From the NCBI GenBank assembly GCA_934500875.1, contig CAKSTL010000007.1, forward strand, positions 62,001 through 126,000: a stretch of DNA of 64,000 bases, in the 5' to 3' direction. The notes beneath the pieces were generated by a model that did no database searches, was not told the DNA's origin, and was given only the letters and a program-made list of their open reading frames with translations. Positions 7,784 to 16,204 of the stretch are shown in pieces (position 1 is the first letter of the stretch; each line of letters begins with the position of its first letter). The position numbers were made by a program, and so were the translations under genes. This stretch comes from an uncultured Clostridia bacterium (GTDB taxonomy: Bacteria; Bacillota; Clostridia; UMGS1810).

Positions 7784-9625
7784 CTAATCCTTTATATTTT
7801 TAAGCTCTTTTTCTATTCTTTGTGCAACGCCGGTTTTGTCAAGACCGTATTTTTCAAAAAGCTCTCCCGGCTTTCCCTGAGGGATAAACATATCGCCCCA
7901 GCCTATGCAGAAAATATTTTCAATATCGGTATTTACCTTGACAAAGCTTCCGAAACCGCCGTTTACAAGGTTATCCTCAAGGGTAAACACAGCCCTGCAC
8001 TTTTTCGAGTATTTTTCAAAAAGCGCTCTGTCAAACGGCTTTATGCTTCTTACGTTTATGTGCGCCGCCGAAATGCCGTTTTCGTTTAAAATTTTAACGG
8101 CGCCTTTTGCAATTTTGTTCATTCTGCCGACCGCAAAAATCGCTGCGTCATCTCCGTCCGACACAACGCACGATGCGCCCTCTTTAAAATCGGGACACGA
8201 ATTATCGAGCGAAATCGCCCCTCTCGGATAGCGTATTGCCACAGGCCCCGAACACTTGTTTACGGCAAAATTCATCATTTGCTCAAGCTCTTTATAACAG
8301 GACGGCGCAAAAATTTTCATATTCGGCATATGCGAAAGATACGACAAATCAAAAACACCCTGATGCGTTTCGCCGTCCTCGCCCACAATACCTGCCCTGT
8401 CCACAAGAAAAACAACGTGCAGATTCGGAAGGCACACGTCGTGGATAAGCTGGTCGTATGCCCTTTGCAGAAACGTTGAATACACCGCCGCAACGGGAAT
8501 AAGTCCGCCTGCCGCCATTCCTGCCGCAGTTGTAACCATATGCTGTTCGGCAATTCCCACGTCAAAAAACCGTTCGGGAAATTTTTTTGCAAAACCGCAC
8601 AGTCCGCACCCGGTTGCCATTGCCGCCGTAAGCGCCGTAACCTTCGGATTGCCCATTGCAAGACCATTTAAAATTTCGCCCGCCGCCGACGAATAGTTGA
8701 TTGCGTTTTTTGTTATAACAGTCGCCTTTCTGCTCACCCCGTGAAATGCCTCGGGGTCGTTTTCGGCATTTTCGTAGCCCATACCCTTTTTTGTGAAGGT
8801 ATGAATCAAAACAGGGCCGTCAAGCTCTTTTGCACGTTTAAAAACCTTTACAAGCGAGTTTATGTTGTGCCCGTCTATAATTCCGATATATGTAAATCCG
8901 AGATTTTCAAAAATTCCGCCTGCAATTGCCGAATATTTAAAAGCGTCCTTAAAAGTTGAAATGGTATGGCGTGCAGCGTCGCCCACCCTTCCCATTTTTG
9001 AAAGCAAATTATTGATATTATCCTTTGTGCGCAGATATTTTTTTGCGGTTCTCAGCCTTGAAAGATACTCCGACATACCGCCGACATTCTTTTCAATGGA
9101 CATTTCGTTATCGTTCAATATGATAATAAGGTTTGTTTTGCTTGTCCCTGCGTCGCTCATAGCCTCATAAACCATACCTCCGCCCAGAGCACCGTCGCCG
9201 ATAAATGCACACACGCTGTAATCTTCGCCGAGAATATCTCTTGCCCTTGCAATGCCGAGCGCCGCCGACACCGAGGTGCTTGCGTGGCCTGCAACAAATG
9301 CGTCACAGTCGCTCTCGGACGGCTTGGGAAACCCCGAAATGCCGCCTGCCTGACGTATTGTGGAAAACTTTTCGTACCTTCCCGTAAGCATTTTATGAAC
9401 ATAGCTCTGATGCCCTACGTCAAACACAATTTTGTCTTTCGGGCAGTCAAAAACAAGGTGATATGCCAGCGTAAGCTCCACAACACCCAAATTCGACGCC
9501 AGATGTCCGCCCGTTTTCATAATGTTTTCAACAAGTGCGCTTCTTATTTCGCCGCACAGGGCAGGATAATCCGATTTATTTATTTTTTTTAAATCAGCAG
9601 GTGATTTAATATTTTCCAAAAACAT
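7784..9625 (-). CDS. dxs: 1-deoxy-D-xylulose-5-phosphate synthase
   Basis: This 613-residue thiamine-diphosphate enzyme joins pyruvate and glyceraldehyde 3-phosphate, the first step of the MEP isoprenoid pathway. The ThDP motif GDGALGGGM...NDN is at residues about 145-175; GGHLASNLGVVELTLA and DVGHQSYVHKMLTGR are in the first domain; VGIAEQHMVTTAAG and the DRAGIVGEDGETHQG loop are in the pyrimidine domain; the transketolase C-terminal domain closes it. Full length. It begins two bases after the membrane protein gene at 9628-10221, so it belongs to the same transcript as the large RNA upstream. Confidence 0.97.
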   Translation of the reverse strand: MFLENIKSPADLKKINKSDYPALCGEIRSALVENIMKTGGHLASNLGVVELTLAYHLVFDCPKDKIVFDVGHQSYVHKMLTGRYEKFSTIRQAGGISGFPKPSESDCDAFVAGHASTSVSAALGIARARDILGEDYSVCAFIGDGALGGGMVYEAMSDAGTSKTNLIIILNDNEMSIEKNVGGMSEYLSRLRTAKKYLRTKDNINNLLSKMGRVGDAARHTISTFKDAFKYSAIAGGIFENLGFTYIGIIDGHNINSLVKVFKRAKELDGPVLIHTFTKKGMGYENAENDPEAFHGVSRKATVITKNAINYSSAAGEILNGLAMGNPKVTALTAAMATGCGLCGFAKKFPERFFDVGIAEQHMVTTAAGMAAGGLIPVAAVYSTFLQRAYDQLIHDVCLPNLHVVFLVDRAGIVGEDGETHQGVFDLSYLSHMPNMKIFAPSCYKELEQMMNFAVNKCSGPVAIRYPRGAISLDNSCPDFKEGASCVVSDGDDAAIFAVGRMNKIAKGAVKILNENGISAAHINVRSIKPFDRALFEKYSKKCRAVFTLEDNLVNGGFGSFVKVNTDIENIFCIGWGDMFIPQGKPGELFEKYGLDKTGVAQRIEKELKNIKD

Positions 9626-9627
9626 TG

Positions 9628-10221
9628 CTAACGCACTTTCTTCTTTTGTTTTTTACCGTTTTTTCCAAATCCGAATGTAAAAATATTTTTGACAAAGTGA
9701 ACAAAAATTCCCACAGCCTGAATAATATCGTGGCTTTTTGACATAGCCACGTTCTTACCGGCAGCCTTGCCGCCGACGGTTATTGCCGCAACAATGCCCG
9801 ACAGCACAAGCCCCAGCGCATATTCGTCAACGCCTCTGTATTTTACAGTAACAATGGTTACTATTGCGCCTGCCAGACCACCCGACACAACGCCCACCGT
9901 ATCGCCGATAACGTCGTTGCAGATGTTCGACACCTTTTCTGCGTTTCTTATAAGGTTAATTGCCTCTTTTCCGCCGGGAATACCCTTTGCATTGCGTGCG
10001 TGAAACGGAGTTTCAGACGCACTTGCAACCGCAATTCCCACAATGTCAAAAATAATGCCGATTAAAACTACGCACACCAACACAAAAAACGCCCAAATCA
10101 CACTCACCTTTTCGATGAGAAGGTTTGTAACAACGTTGATTGAAACAGACAAAAAAAAGGTGAACACGGTAATTTTAAGCGGCCACAGGTTATACTTTTT
10201 CTCTTTTTTCATTTTCTGCAA
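9628..10221 (-). CDS. oapA: OapA-like membrane protein (OLE RNA-associated protein)
   Basis: A 197-residue integral membrane protein with four likely helices (residues about 14-34, 42-66, 107-127 and 134-152). A polar segment rich in Arg, Lys and Asp lies between helices two and three (FHARNAKGIPGGKEAINLIRN...NDVIGD), and the C-terminus is strongly basic (KNGKKQKKKVR). Size, topology, basic ends and position directly between the large RNA and dxs match OapA, which binds OLE RNA and holds it at the membrane; OapA resembles part of the CorB-type Mg2+ transporters. The TTG at 10221 has GAGG five bases upstream and is preferred over ATG at 10212. Function is inferred from context and topology, not from a clear catalytic motif. 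Confidence 0.8.
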   Translation of the reverse strand: MQKMKKEKKYNLWPLKITVFTFFLSVSINVVTNLLIEKVSVIWAFFVLVCVVLIGIIFDIVGIAVASASETPFHARNAKGIPGGKEAINLIRNAEKVSNICNDVIGDTVGVVSGGLAGAIVTIVTVKYRGVDEYALGLVLSGIVAAITVGGKAAGKNVAMSKSHDIIQAVGIFVHFVKNIFTFGFGKNGKKQKKKVR

Positions 10222-10255
10222 AAAAGCCTCACAAATTTAAATTATAAAATATATC

Positions 10256-10277
10256 AAACGGACTTAAACATCCGTTT
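10256..10277 (-). other. Small hairpin between OLE RNA and oapA
   Basis: On the minus strand AAACGGA and TCCGTTT flank an eight-base loop just before the oapA leader. The following bases (GATATATTTTAT) are only weakly T-rich, so it may be a leaky terminator or a processing site separating the RNA from the mRNA. Confidence 0.45.
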
Positions 10278-10283
10278 TTTTAA

Positions 10284-10938
10284 ATAAAAAAGTGGTATTA
10301 CACGAAGTAAAATTTACGGCTTAGGTTCAGTTGGATTTCCCAAAGCGCCGCCGCTTCGTCGCCAAAACGGCAGTTTCCTTTTAAGGCGCAATATACCCTG
10401 TCGCCAAAGGTATGACTGAATTGCCACTTAGTCCGCACTGCAATCCCTCGTATAACACAGCCTAGGAGTTTTCCTCAACGGTCGTGTCAACTCTTAGCCT
10501 CTTTTGCAAGCACCATTTCAAACCCTATAACAAACTGCCCAAAGGCCATCAGGCAGCTTATCTGACGGTTATCCGTATTTGCTCACTCAAGGCAGGCTAC
10601 TCTGCTCACAGCATATTGTTACCTACACCGCAAAACAGGTTACATCCTAAACCGTAGCACAACTGCTTATAGAAAGGAATTAAAGCCCTTAAGGAAAAAG
10701 GTTCTTTCCCTGAAGAGATTAACCCTTTGACTAAACGCTACGAATTTAGGCCTCCGCGGAAAAAGGGTCAACGCCCGTATGCCGTTACGGATCGCCCTTA
10801 ATCCTTAACTCCCAGCATCTGCCCCAGACTGGGCGTAAGAAGCAAACACAAGGAACTTCATCGATATGCCCTTTAGTGGATTTTTAGGCCCACCCTACAA
10901 GCTGACAGATCCGACTAGGATACTGCACCACTTAATAA
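10284..10938 (-). ncRNA. ole: OLE RNA (ornate large extremophilic RNA)
   Basis: A 650-base stretch without coding potential on either strand, but less AT-rich than ordinary gaps and full of local pairings, stands between a consensus promoter (10945-10973) and the oapA-like gene. Its 5' AAGTGGT (10933-10927) can pair with ACCACTT (10296-10290) to close the whole RNA, and the closing strand runs into TTTTTT. Length near 600, the order RNA-membrane protein-dxs-tlyA and the shared strand match OLE RNA, a membrane-bound RNP linked to stress tolerance, including energy and Mg2+ balance, in Firmicutes. A conserved-looking stretch GAGGAAAACTCC near 10467-10478 differs from RNase P, which was considered and rejected. 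Confidence 0.85.
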
Positions 10939-10944
10939 TTTGTT

Positions 10945-10973
10945 ATTATAACATATTTTTTGCCAAAAGTAAA
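10945..10973 (-). promoter_or_regulatory. Promoter of the OLE RNA-oapA-dxs-tlyA operon
   Basis: On the minus strand TTTACT (10973-10968) and TATAAT (10950-10945) are separated by 17 bases; transcription would begin near 10938, at the base of the closing helix of the RNA. It lies in the short AT-rich gap after the radical SAM gene, so the large RNA does not depend on read-through. Confidence 0.8.
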
Positions 10974-10982
10974 TATTAATTT

Positions 10983-11993
10983 TTAATTTTTCAAAATTTT
11001 TATTTGCCCCGTTCTTAAAAGATTGTCGCCTTTAACCTTTATTAAAATGCCGTCTTTTTTGTAAAAATATTCTTTGTTTGCCTTATTTGTGCCCGAAACG
11101 GCGGATATATTTTTGCTGTTTGCAAAAATCGTAATATCCTTCGCCCCCTCGTTTTCGCAGAGATATTTTTCAATTTTTCTGCGGAACAAAAGCGTTTCTG
11201 CCATCTCACGTATCGCAGGGTGATAAGGCCCCGTCACGGTGTTTTCGTTAACCTCATCGGTCGTCTGAAGCCCCACTCTTATAACGTTTATGTCGTTTTC
11301 GTAAAATTTTTCAAGCAAAACCGAAAGAATATCCGTCGCCTCACAAAGTGTAAGAGGCGTGTATTTTTTGCTTTTCATCATATCAAAAAGCGGCGTATCC
11401 TCTATCACAAGGGTGGGATAAATTCTTACGCAGTCGGGCTTAAGACTTATTATGTCCTCCGCCGTTTTAATCATTTTTTCCCTCGTATCGCCCACAAGAC
11501 CCAGCATCATTTGCAGTCCGAGCGAAAATCCGTATTCCTTTATAAGCCTTGCCGACTTAAAAACAGCCTCCGCATTATGCCCTCTGCCGCTTTTTTTAAG
11601 CACCTCGTCATCTGTTGACTGAACGCCCAGCTCAATTGCAGTAAATCCGTATTTTTTAAGTTCGCCGAGGCGCCCTTCGTCTATTGCGTCGGGACGTGTG
11701 GAACAGCGTATGCCGTCAACTTTTCCTGCCGAAAGATATTTATGCGCAAGTGCGCAAAGCCTGTTTCGCAAACTTTCGTCTATCGCCGTAAAGCTTCCGC
11801 CGAAAAATGCAATTTCAACGTATTTTTCGCCCGGATATTTATCTATTGTGGAAAGATTTTCTTTTATAAAATCATCTGTTTTTTCGCAGTTTAATCCGTC
11901 TTTTTCGCCGGTTATTTTTTTCTGATTGCAAAAAACGCAGTTGTGCGTGCAGCCGATATGCGGAACAAAAACGGGAATGTTAAAATATCTCAT
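10983..11993 (-). CDS. Radical SAM protein, Elp3-like (no acetyltransferase domain)
   Basis: A 336-residue radical SAM protein. The cluster motif CTHNCVFC is at residues about 15-22, followed by the FFGGSFTAID, CSTRPDAID, IELGVQS and GLQMMLGLVGDT stretches seen in the Elp3-like group (COG1243). The C-terminal GNAT domain of true Elp3 is absent; instead there is a TRAM-sized tail (VKGDNLLRTGQIKI). Substrate unknown; tRNA modification is a reasonable guess from the family. The ATG overlaps the stop of rnc by four bases (ATGA type), and this rnc-radical SAM pairing recurs in Clostridia. Confidence 0.88.
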   Translation of the reverse strand: MRYFNIPVFVPHIGCTHNCVFCNQKKITGEKDGLNCEKTDDFIKENLSTIDKYPGEKYVEIAFFGGSFTAIDESLRNRLCALAHKYLSAGKVDGIRCSTRPDAIDEGRLGELKKYGFTAIELGVQSTDDEVLKKSGRGHNAEAVFKSARLIKEYGFSLGLQMMLGLVGDTREKMIKTAEDIISLKPDCVRIYPTLVIEDTPLFDMMKSKKYTPLTLCEATDILSVLLEKFYENDINVIRVGLQTTDEVNENTVTGPYHPAIREMAETLLFRRKIEKYLCENEGAKDITIFANSKNISAVSGTNKANKEYFYKKDGILIKVKGDNLLRTGQIKILKN

Positions 11994-12676
11994 TTAACCC
12001 CAAGCCTCTCGCACGCAGCCTTAGCCGCCGCAGCCTCGGCGCTCTTTTTGCTTTTGCCCTCGCCTTCTCCAAGCTTTTTTTTGCCCATCGATACCGAGTA
12101 AATATAGCACTTGTCGTGGTCGGGTCCGCTCTCCGACTCAAGATTGTACTCAACGCTTGCGTCCCTGCTTTGCGCATACTCCTGCAAAAGCGTTTTATAT
12201 TCCGTTATCTTCGGGTTTTTATGCGAATATTCTTTTATATATTCCTCGGCAAGAAACAAAATAACCCTTTTTGCCTCGCTTATGCCGCCGTCGAGAAAAA
12301 TGCCCGCAAACAGCGCTTCAACAGCGTCTGCTATTATGGATTTTCGCTCTCTTCCGCCGCTGAGTTCCTCGCCCCGGCTTAAATACAGGCACTTGCCGAT
12401 ACCGATTTTTTCGGCAATCCTGTCAAGCCCCGCCTCGCACACAACGCTTGCACGGATTTTTGACAAATCGCCCTCGTCGCTGTTTTTGAGATGAGTGTAA
12501 ATATACTCCGAAACGACAAGCGAAAGCACGCTGTCGCCCAAAAATTCCATACGTTCGTTGCACTTTGCGCCCTTTTTCTCATTTATGTATGAGCTGTGCG
12601 TAAGAGCCGTCCTCAAAAGCGAAACGTTTTTAAAGCGGTATCCGATATTTTCCTGAAGTTTATCTAACTTATTCAT
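11990..12676 (-). CDS. rnc: Ribonuclease III
   Basis: This 228-residue enzyme cuts double-stranded RNA in rRNA maturation and mRNA turnover. The signature CNERMEFLGDSVL spans residues 39-51 and carries the metal-binding Glu and Asp; the second acidic pair is in DAVEALFAGIFLDGG. A double-stranded RNA-binding domain fills residues about 155-225 (YKTLLQEYAQ... KKSAEAAAAKAACERL). The ATG at 12676 has AGGTG six bases upstream; a GTG three codons earlier overlaps that site and is less likely. It follows acpP, a common order in Firmicutes. Confidence 0.96.
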   Translation of the reverse strand: MNKLDKLQENIGYRFKNVSLLRTALTHSSYINEKKGAKCNERMEFLGDSVLSLVVSEYIYTHLKNSDEGDLSKIRASVVCEAGLDRIAEKIGIGKCLYLSRGEELSGGRERKSIIADAVEALFAGIFLDGGISEAKRVILFLAEEYIKEYSHKNPKITEYKTLLQEYAQSRDASVEYNLESESGPDHDKCYIYSVSMGKKKLGEGEGKSKKSAEAAAAKAACERLGVK

Positions 12677-12725
12677 TAATTTCACCTAAATCAAGGGCAA
12701 CAAACGTTGCCCTTTTTGTCTTTTG

Positions 12726-12953
12726 TTATTTTGTTTTTGCGCTGATATAGTTTATTGCGTCCGAAACGGTAACAATATTTTCCGCCTCTTCCTCGGGAAC
12801 TTCAATTTCAAATTCCTCTTCGATAGCCATAATAAGCTCTACCATATCGAGCGAATCGGCGCCGAGGTCATCTATAAAGGATGCATCCATTGTAACCTTA
12901 TCTTCGTCAATACCAAGCTGTTCAACGATTATTTTTTTAATTTTGTCAAACAA
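12726..12953 (-). CDS. acpP: Acyl carrier protein
   Basis: A 75-residue acidic helical protein that carries growing fatty acyl chains on phosphopantetheine. The attachment motif is DLGADSLDMVEL, with the serine at residue 36 or so. The TTG at 12953 is chosen because GGAGGTG lies six bases upstream and because the resulting start, (M)FDKIKKIIVEQLGID, is exactly where ACPs begin; a longer in-frame GTG reading adds 17 unlikely residues. It sits between lonB and rnc, all on the minus strand. Confidence 0.96.
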   Translation of the reverse strand: MFDKIKKIIVEQLGIDEDKVTMDASFIDDLGADSLDMVELIMAIEEEFEIEVPEEEAENIVTVSDAINYISAKTK

Positions 12954-13034
12954 TTTTTTCACCTCCAAAACTTCCGCTATAAGGTATTTACCCACAATTT
13001 TCACCTTTAAACAAAAATTTTGGAATTTTTTTAC

Positions 13035-14720
13035 TCAGTTTTTAACTTCGCCGCCCGCCGCTATCATAATGTTTTCGTTCGGGGTGTAAATTCCTTCTTT
13101 TCCGCCCTCTTTTTCAGCGTCCTTAAAGCATATGCCGATAACTTCTTTAAGGCTTTTTACGCATATTATTTCCACTCCCGAATCCTCAAATGTGCGGCGG
13201 TAATTATCCTCCGGAATAATAACACGCTTTATTCCGGCATTGTGCGCCGCCTCGATTTTTGCCGCAACGCCGCCCACCGGATACACCGCACCAAGAATGG
13301 AAACCTCGCCGGTAAGAGCAATGTCGCACGGCATTTTTACCTTGTTAATTGCAGAATATACTGCGCACGCAATGGCAATTCCGGCAGAAGGCCCGTCCAC
13401 CGGCACACCGCCCGGAAAGTTTATGTCAATGTCATAAAGACCCGTGTCGATTTTGAAAACATTTTTCAGCGCAGAAAGCGCATTTTCCACCGACTCTTTC
13501 GCACTGCTCTTTTTAATGAGCCTCTGCCCTCTTGCGTCAATCTGTTCGCTCTCTATTATTCCGTTTGCGCAAAGCTTGCCGTCTCCGGTGCTCTTTCGTG
13601 CCGACGCTTCGATTTTCATAAAATATCCGCTCATAAGATTTGATACGGAAAGCCCGTTTACAACGCCGATTTTCGGCGAGTCGGAGCATTTTGAAATTAC
13701 CTTGGGCTGATATTTTCCAACCTTTAAAACCCATTCGGTGTCCTTTACAAGAACGTTTTTTCTGCCCTCCGTTGCGGCAACGCTTATGGAGGTTTGCACA
13801 ATGCTTACGGCGTCACGGCCGTTGTCGGCATACTGCGAAATAAGGCTTTCCACGCCGTCCTCAAGGCTTACGCCTGCGTTTTTTGCAGCGTTTTCCGCAA
13901 TTTTTTCGACGCTTTTTTTGTCCAGCGCATTAAAGAAGATTTCAACGCATCGTGAGCGTATTGCAGGCGGAATATCCTCGGGATTTCTCGTTGTTGCCCC
14001 CACAAGCCGAAAATCAGCCGGCATACCGTCACGGAAAATTTTGTGAATGTGCAGCGGAATGTTTTTGTCGCCGCTTGCATAATATGCACTCTCAAATTTT
14101 ACACGTCTGTCCTCCAAAACCTTTAAAAGACGGTTAATCTGCACCGGATGAAGCTCGCCGATTTCGTCAATGAACAAAACGCCTCCGTGCGCATTGGACA
14201 CCGCCCCCGGCTTGGGCTGAGGAATGCCTGCGTTTCCGTATGCGCCCGAACCCTGATAGATAGGGTCGTGAACAGAGCCGATTAACGGGTCTGCAATGCT
14301 TCGCTCGTCAAACTGAAGCGTTGTTGCGTCGGTTTCGATAAATTTTGCGTCGGGCAAAAACGGCGAACATGCGGTGTGCTTTGCCCTTTCCAGAATAAGC
14401 CGTGCTGCGGCGGTTTTTCCCACTCCCGGAGGACCGTATATCAGAACGTGCTGAGGGTTCGGACCGCAAAGAGCGGCGCAAAGCGCTTTTACCGATTCCT
14501 CCTGTCCCACTATGTCGCCAAGCCTTTTCGGACGTGTTTTTTCGCTCAAAGGCTCGGTAAGCTTGATTTTTTCAAGCGCATTAAGCTTTTCAAGCTCCTT
14601 TTTTGATTCGTGCGATATTGCGCTCTGTCCGCTTCTCTGCGAATAAAGCAGCGAAAAAAAGTATATTCCGACAACGGCGGTAAAGAAAAACTGCAATGTC
14701 ATTATCACTGTATTAATCAA
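13035..14720 (-). CDS. lonB: LonB-type ATP-dependent protease (sporulation-linked)
   Basis: A 561-residue protease of the LonB type, which lacks the large N-terminal substrate domain of LonA. Residues about 3-26 are a membrane-like segment. The AAA+ domain has Walker A GPPGVGKT at residues 96-103 and Walker B LFIDEIGEL. The proteolytic dyad is Ser445 in DGPSAGIA and Lys488 in GGVAAKIEAA. In Bacillus LonB is made in the forespore. The TTG at 14720 has AAGAAGGG seven bases upstream; the longer reading from TTG 14774 has no ribosome site. In Bacillus it sits beside lonA and clpX, here beside acpP, which is a different setting. Confidence 0.92.
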   Translation of the reverse strand: MINTVIMTLQFFFTAVVGIYFFSLLYSQRSGQSAISHESKKELEKLNALEKIKLTEPLSEKTRPKRLGDIVGQEESVKALCAALCGPNPQHVLIYGPPGVGKTAAARLILERAKHTACSPFLPDAKFIETDATTLQFDERSIADPLIGSVHDPIYQGSGAYGNAGIPQPKPGAVSNAHGGVLFIDEIGELHPVQINRLLKVLEDRRVKFESAYYASGDKNIPLHIHKIFRDGMPADFRLVGATTRNPEDIPPAIRSRCVEIFFNALDKKSVEKIAENAAKNAGVSLEDGVESLISQYADNGRDAVSIVQTSISVAATEGRKNVLVKDTEWVLKVGKYQPKVISKCSDSPKIGVVNGLSVSNLMSGYFMKIEASARKSTGDGKLCANGIIESEQIDARGQRLIKKSSAKESVENALSALKNVFKIDTGLYDIDINFPGGVPVDGPSAGIAIACAVYSAINKVKMPCDIALTGEVSILGAVYPVGGVAAKIEAAHNAGIKRVIIPEDNYRRTFEDSGVEIICVKSLKEVIGICFKDAEKEGGKEGIYTPNENIMIAAGGEVKN

Positions 14721-14783
14721 AATTTTTCCCTTCTTTCTGCTTTTAATTTTTACATATAAAAATTTATTATTCAAATTTTTGTA

Positions 14784-14812
14784 TTGAATTTTTTTTAATT
14801 ATGTAGTATAAT
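14784..14812 (+). promoter_or_regulatory. Promoter upstream of the 14851-17073 genes
   Basis: TTGAAT at 14784-14789 and TATAAT at 14807-14812 are 17 bases apart. It points away from lonB and leads to the ATG at 14851, which has GGAGG ten bases upstream. Confidence 0.75.
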
Positions 14813-14850
14813 CAGAACGAGTATATATATCGCTGAAAACGGAGGACTTT

Positions 14851-15249
14851 ATGAAGAATTTTTTTAAAAATAAAACTGCAGTTGTTATAAGTATAATTGT
14901 TATTGTTTTAATTGCGGCGGCGGTGTTTTTTGTGCAGAAAGGCATAAGAAAATGCGGCGATAACCCGTCCGCTTCGCAGTCGGAATCAAATGACAAAAAC
15001 GGTGCAAAAACAGACGGCGCAGAAAAAGACAAAAATGCAGACGAAAACAGCGGCGCACAAAACGGTGCGCAAAGCGCAAACACACCCGAAAGCCCCCTGA
15101 AAGAGGGAGAAAATCTTGAAAAAATGGTGGACGATTTCAACACTCTTCCGGAAGGCGAAGAAAAGGAAAAACTGAGAAAACGTCTTGAAGAAATTTTAGC
15201 TGAGGCGGAAAAGCAAGCCCCGGCAAACAGCGCAGGTCAGGAGGATTAA
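14851..15249 (+). CDS. Membrane-anchored low-complexity protein of unknown function
   Basis: A 132-residue protein. Residues 8-29 (KTAVVISIIVIVLIAAAVFFV) are a membrane anchor preceded by Lys/Asn; the rest is outside-facing if the positive-inside rule holds. Residues about 35-80 are disordered and rich in Asn, Asp, Lys and Ala; the C-terminal 45 residues are highly charged and helical, with EGENLEKMVDDFNTLPEGEEKEK. No family recognised. It is preceded by a consensus promoter and is one base from yqhQ, so the operon yqhQ-prmC appears to begin with it. Confidence 0.8.
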   Translation: MKNFFKNKTAVVISIIVIVLIAAAVFFVQKGIRKCGDNPSASQSESNDKNGAKTDGAEKDKNADENSGAQNGAQSANTPESPLKEGENLEKMVDDFNTLPEGEEKEKLRKRLEEILAEAEKQAPANSAGQED

Positions 15250-15250
15250 A

Positions 15251-16204
15251 ATGGCAAAGGCAAATCAGGAAAAGGTTCATAAAACCAGCATCGGCGGACA
15301 GGCGGTAATGGAGGGCGTTATGATGAGAGGCCCGAAAGAAATTGCCACTGCGGTGCGCAAATCAAACGGCGAAATTATAATCGACAAAAAAGAAGTAAGC
15401 TCGGTTTTTACAAAATACAAATTTTTGAAAATCCCTGTTTTAAGGGGAGTTATATCGTTTTTCGACTCTATGATAACCGGCGTGAAATGCCTTATGTTTT
15501 CGGCAGAACAGGTTGATTTGGAGGACGGCGAGGAATACAAGCCGTCACGGTTTGAAAAATGGCTTGACGATACCTTCGGCGACAAAATAAAGGATATCGT
15601 AATTTACTTTTCGGTGTTTGTATCGCTCATTTTCAGTATCGGGCTTTTTATTCTTCTTCCGACGGCTCTTGTAGGCTGGATGAAAAAAATAATTGCTTCG
15701 GCGCCGCTTTTGTCGCTCTGCGAGGGCGGTGTAAGAATTTTAATTTTTCTTGCATACCTGTTTTTGGTGTCGAGAATGAAGGATATTCAGCGTGTTTTTG
15801 AGTATCACGGCGCAGAGCACAAAACAATTGCCGCATACGAACACGGCGAGGAGCTTACGCCCGAAAACGCACGCAAATATTCACGTTTGCACCCACGCTG
15901 CGGCACAAGCTTTTTGCTTATAGTAATGATTATCAGCATAGTGTTTTTCTCATTTTTAAAGTGGGAAACCGTGTGGCAGAGAATGCTCTACAGACTTCTT
16001 CTCCTGCCCGTGGTTGCCGGCGTTTCGTATGAAATTATAAAATTTGCCGGAAGAAGCGATTCAAAGCTTGTAAAATGGCTTACGTCACCCGGCCTTGCAC
16101 TTCAGCTTCTTACCACAAGAGAGCCGGACGACAGTCAGCTTGAAGTTGCGATTGCGGCTTTAAAGAGCGTTATCACCGGCAACAAAGATGATGACAAATG
16201 GTAA
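15251..16204 (+). CDS. yqhQ: DUF1385 family membrane protein YqhQ
   Basis: A 317-residue protein of the DUF1385/YqhQ family, whose function is not established. The N-terminal signature IGGQAVMEGVMMRGP and the later EYHGAEHKTIAAYEHGEELTPENARKYSRLHPRCGTSFLL are highly conserved in the family. Four or five membrane segments lie at residues about 115-140, 150-180 and 220-265. In many Firmicutes it precedes prmC and prfA; here prmC follows with a seven-base overlap (ATGGTAA), but prfA is replaced by repair-type genes. Confidence 0.93.
   Translation: MAKANQEKVHKTSIGGQAVMEGVMMRGPKEIATAVRKSNGEIIIDKKEVSSVFTKYKFLKIPVLRGVISFFDSMITGVKCLMFSAEQVDLEDGEEYKPSRFEKWLDDTFGDKIKDIVIYFSVFVSLIFSIGLFILLPTALVGWMKKIIASAPLLSLCEGGVRILIFLAYLFLVSRMKDIQRVFEYHGAEHKTIAAYEHGEELTPENARKYSRLHPRCGTSFLLIVMIISIVFFSFLKWETVWQRMLYRLLLLPVVAGVSYEIIKFAGRSDSKLVKWLTSPGLALQLLTTREPDDSQLEVAIAALKSVITGNKDDDKW

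Noticed and set aside
10284..10938. RNase P RNA or tmRNA as identity of the large RNA
   Set aside because: The stretch GAGGAAAACTCC looks a little like the RNase P motif, but the length is too great, the other conserved RNase P blocks are missing and no tag-peptide frame of tmRNA is present. The dxs context favours OLE.
12954..13004. Longer acyl carrier protein start
   Set aside because: It adds 17 residues not seen in the family and would place the strong GGAGGTG site inside the gene.
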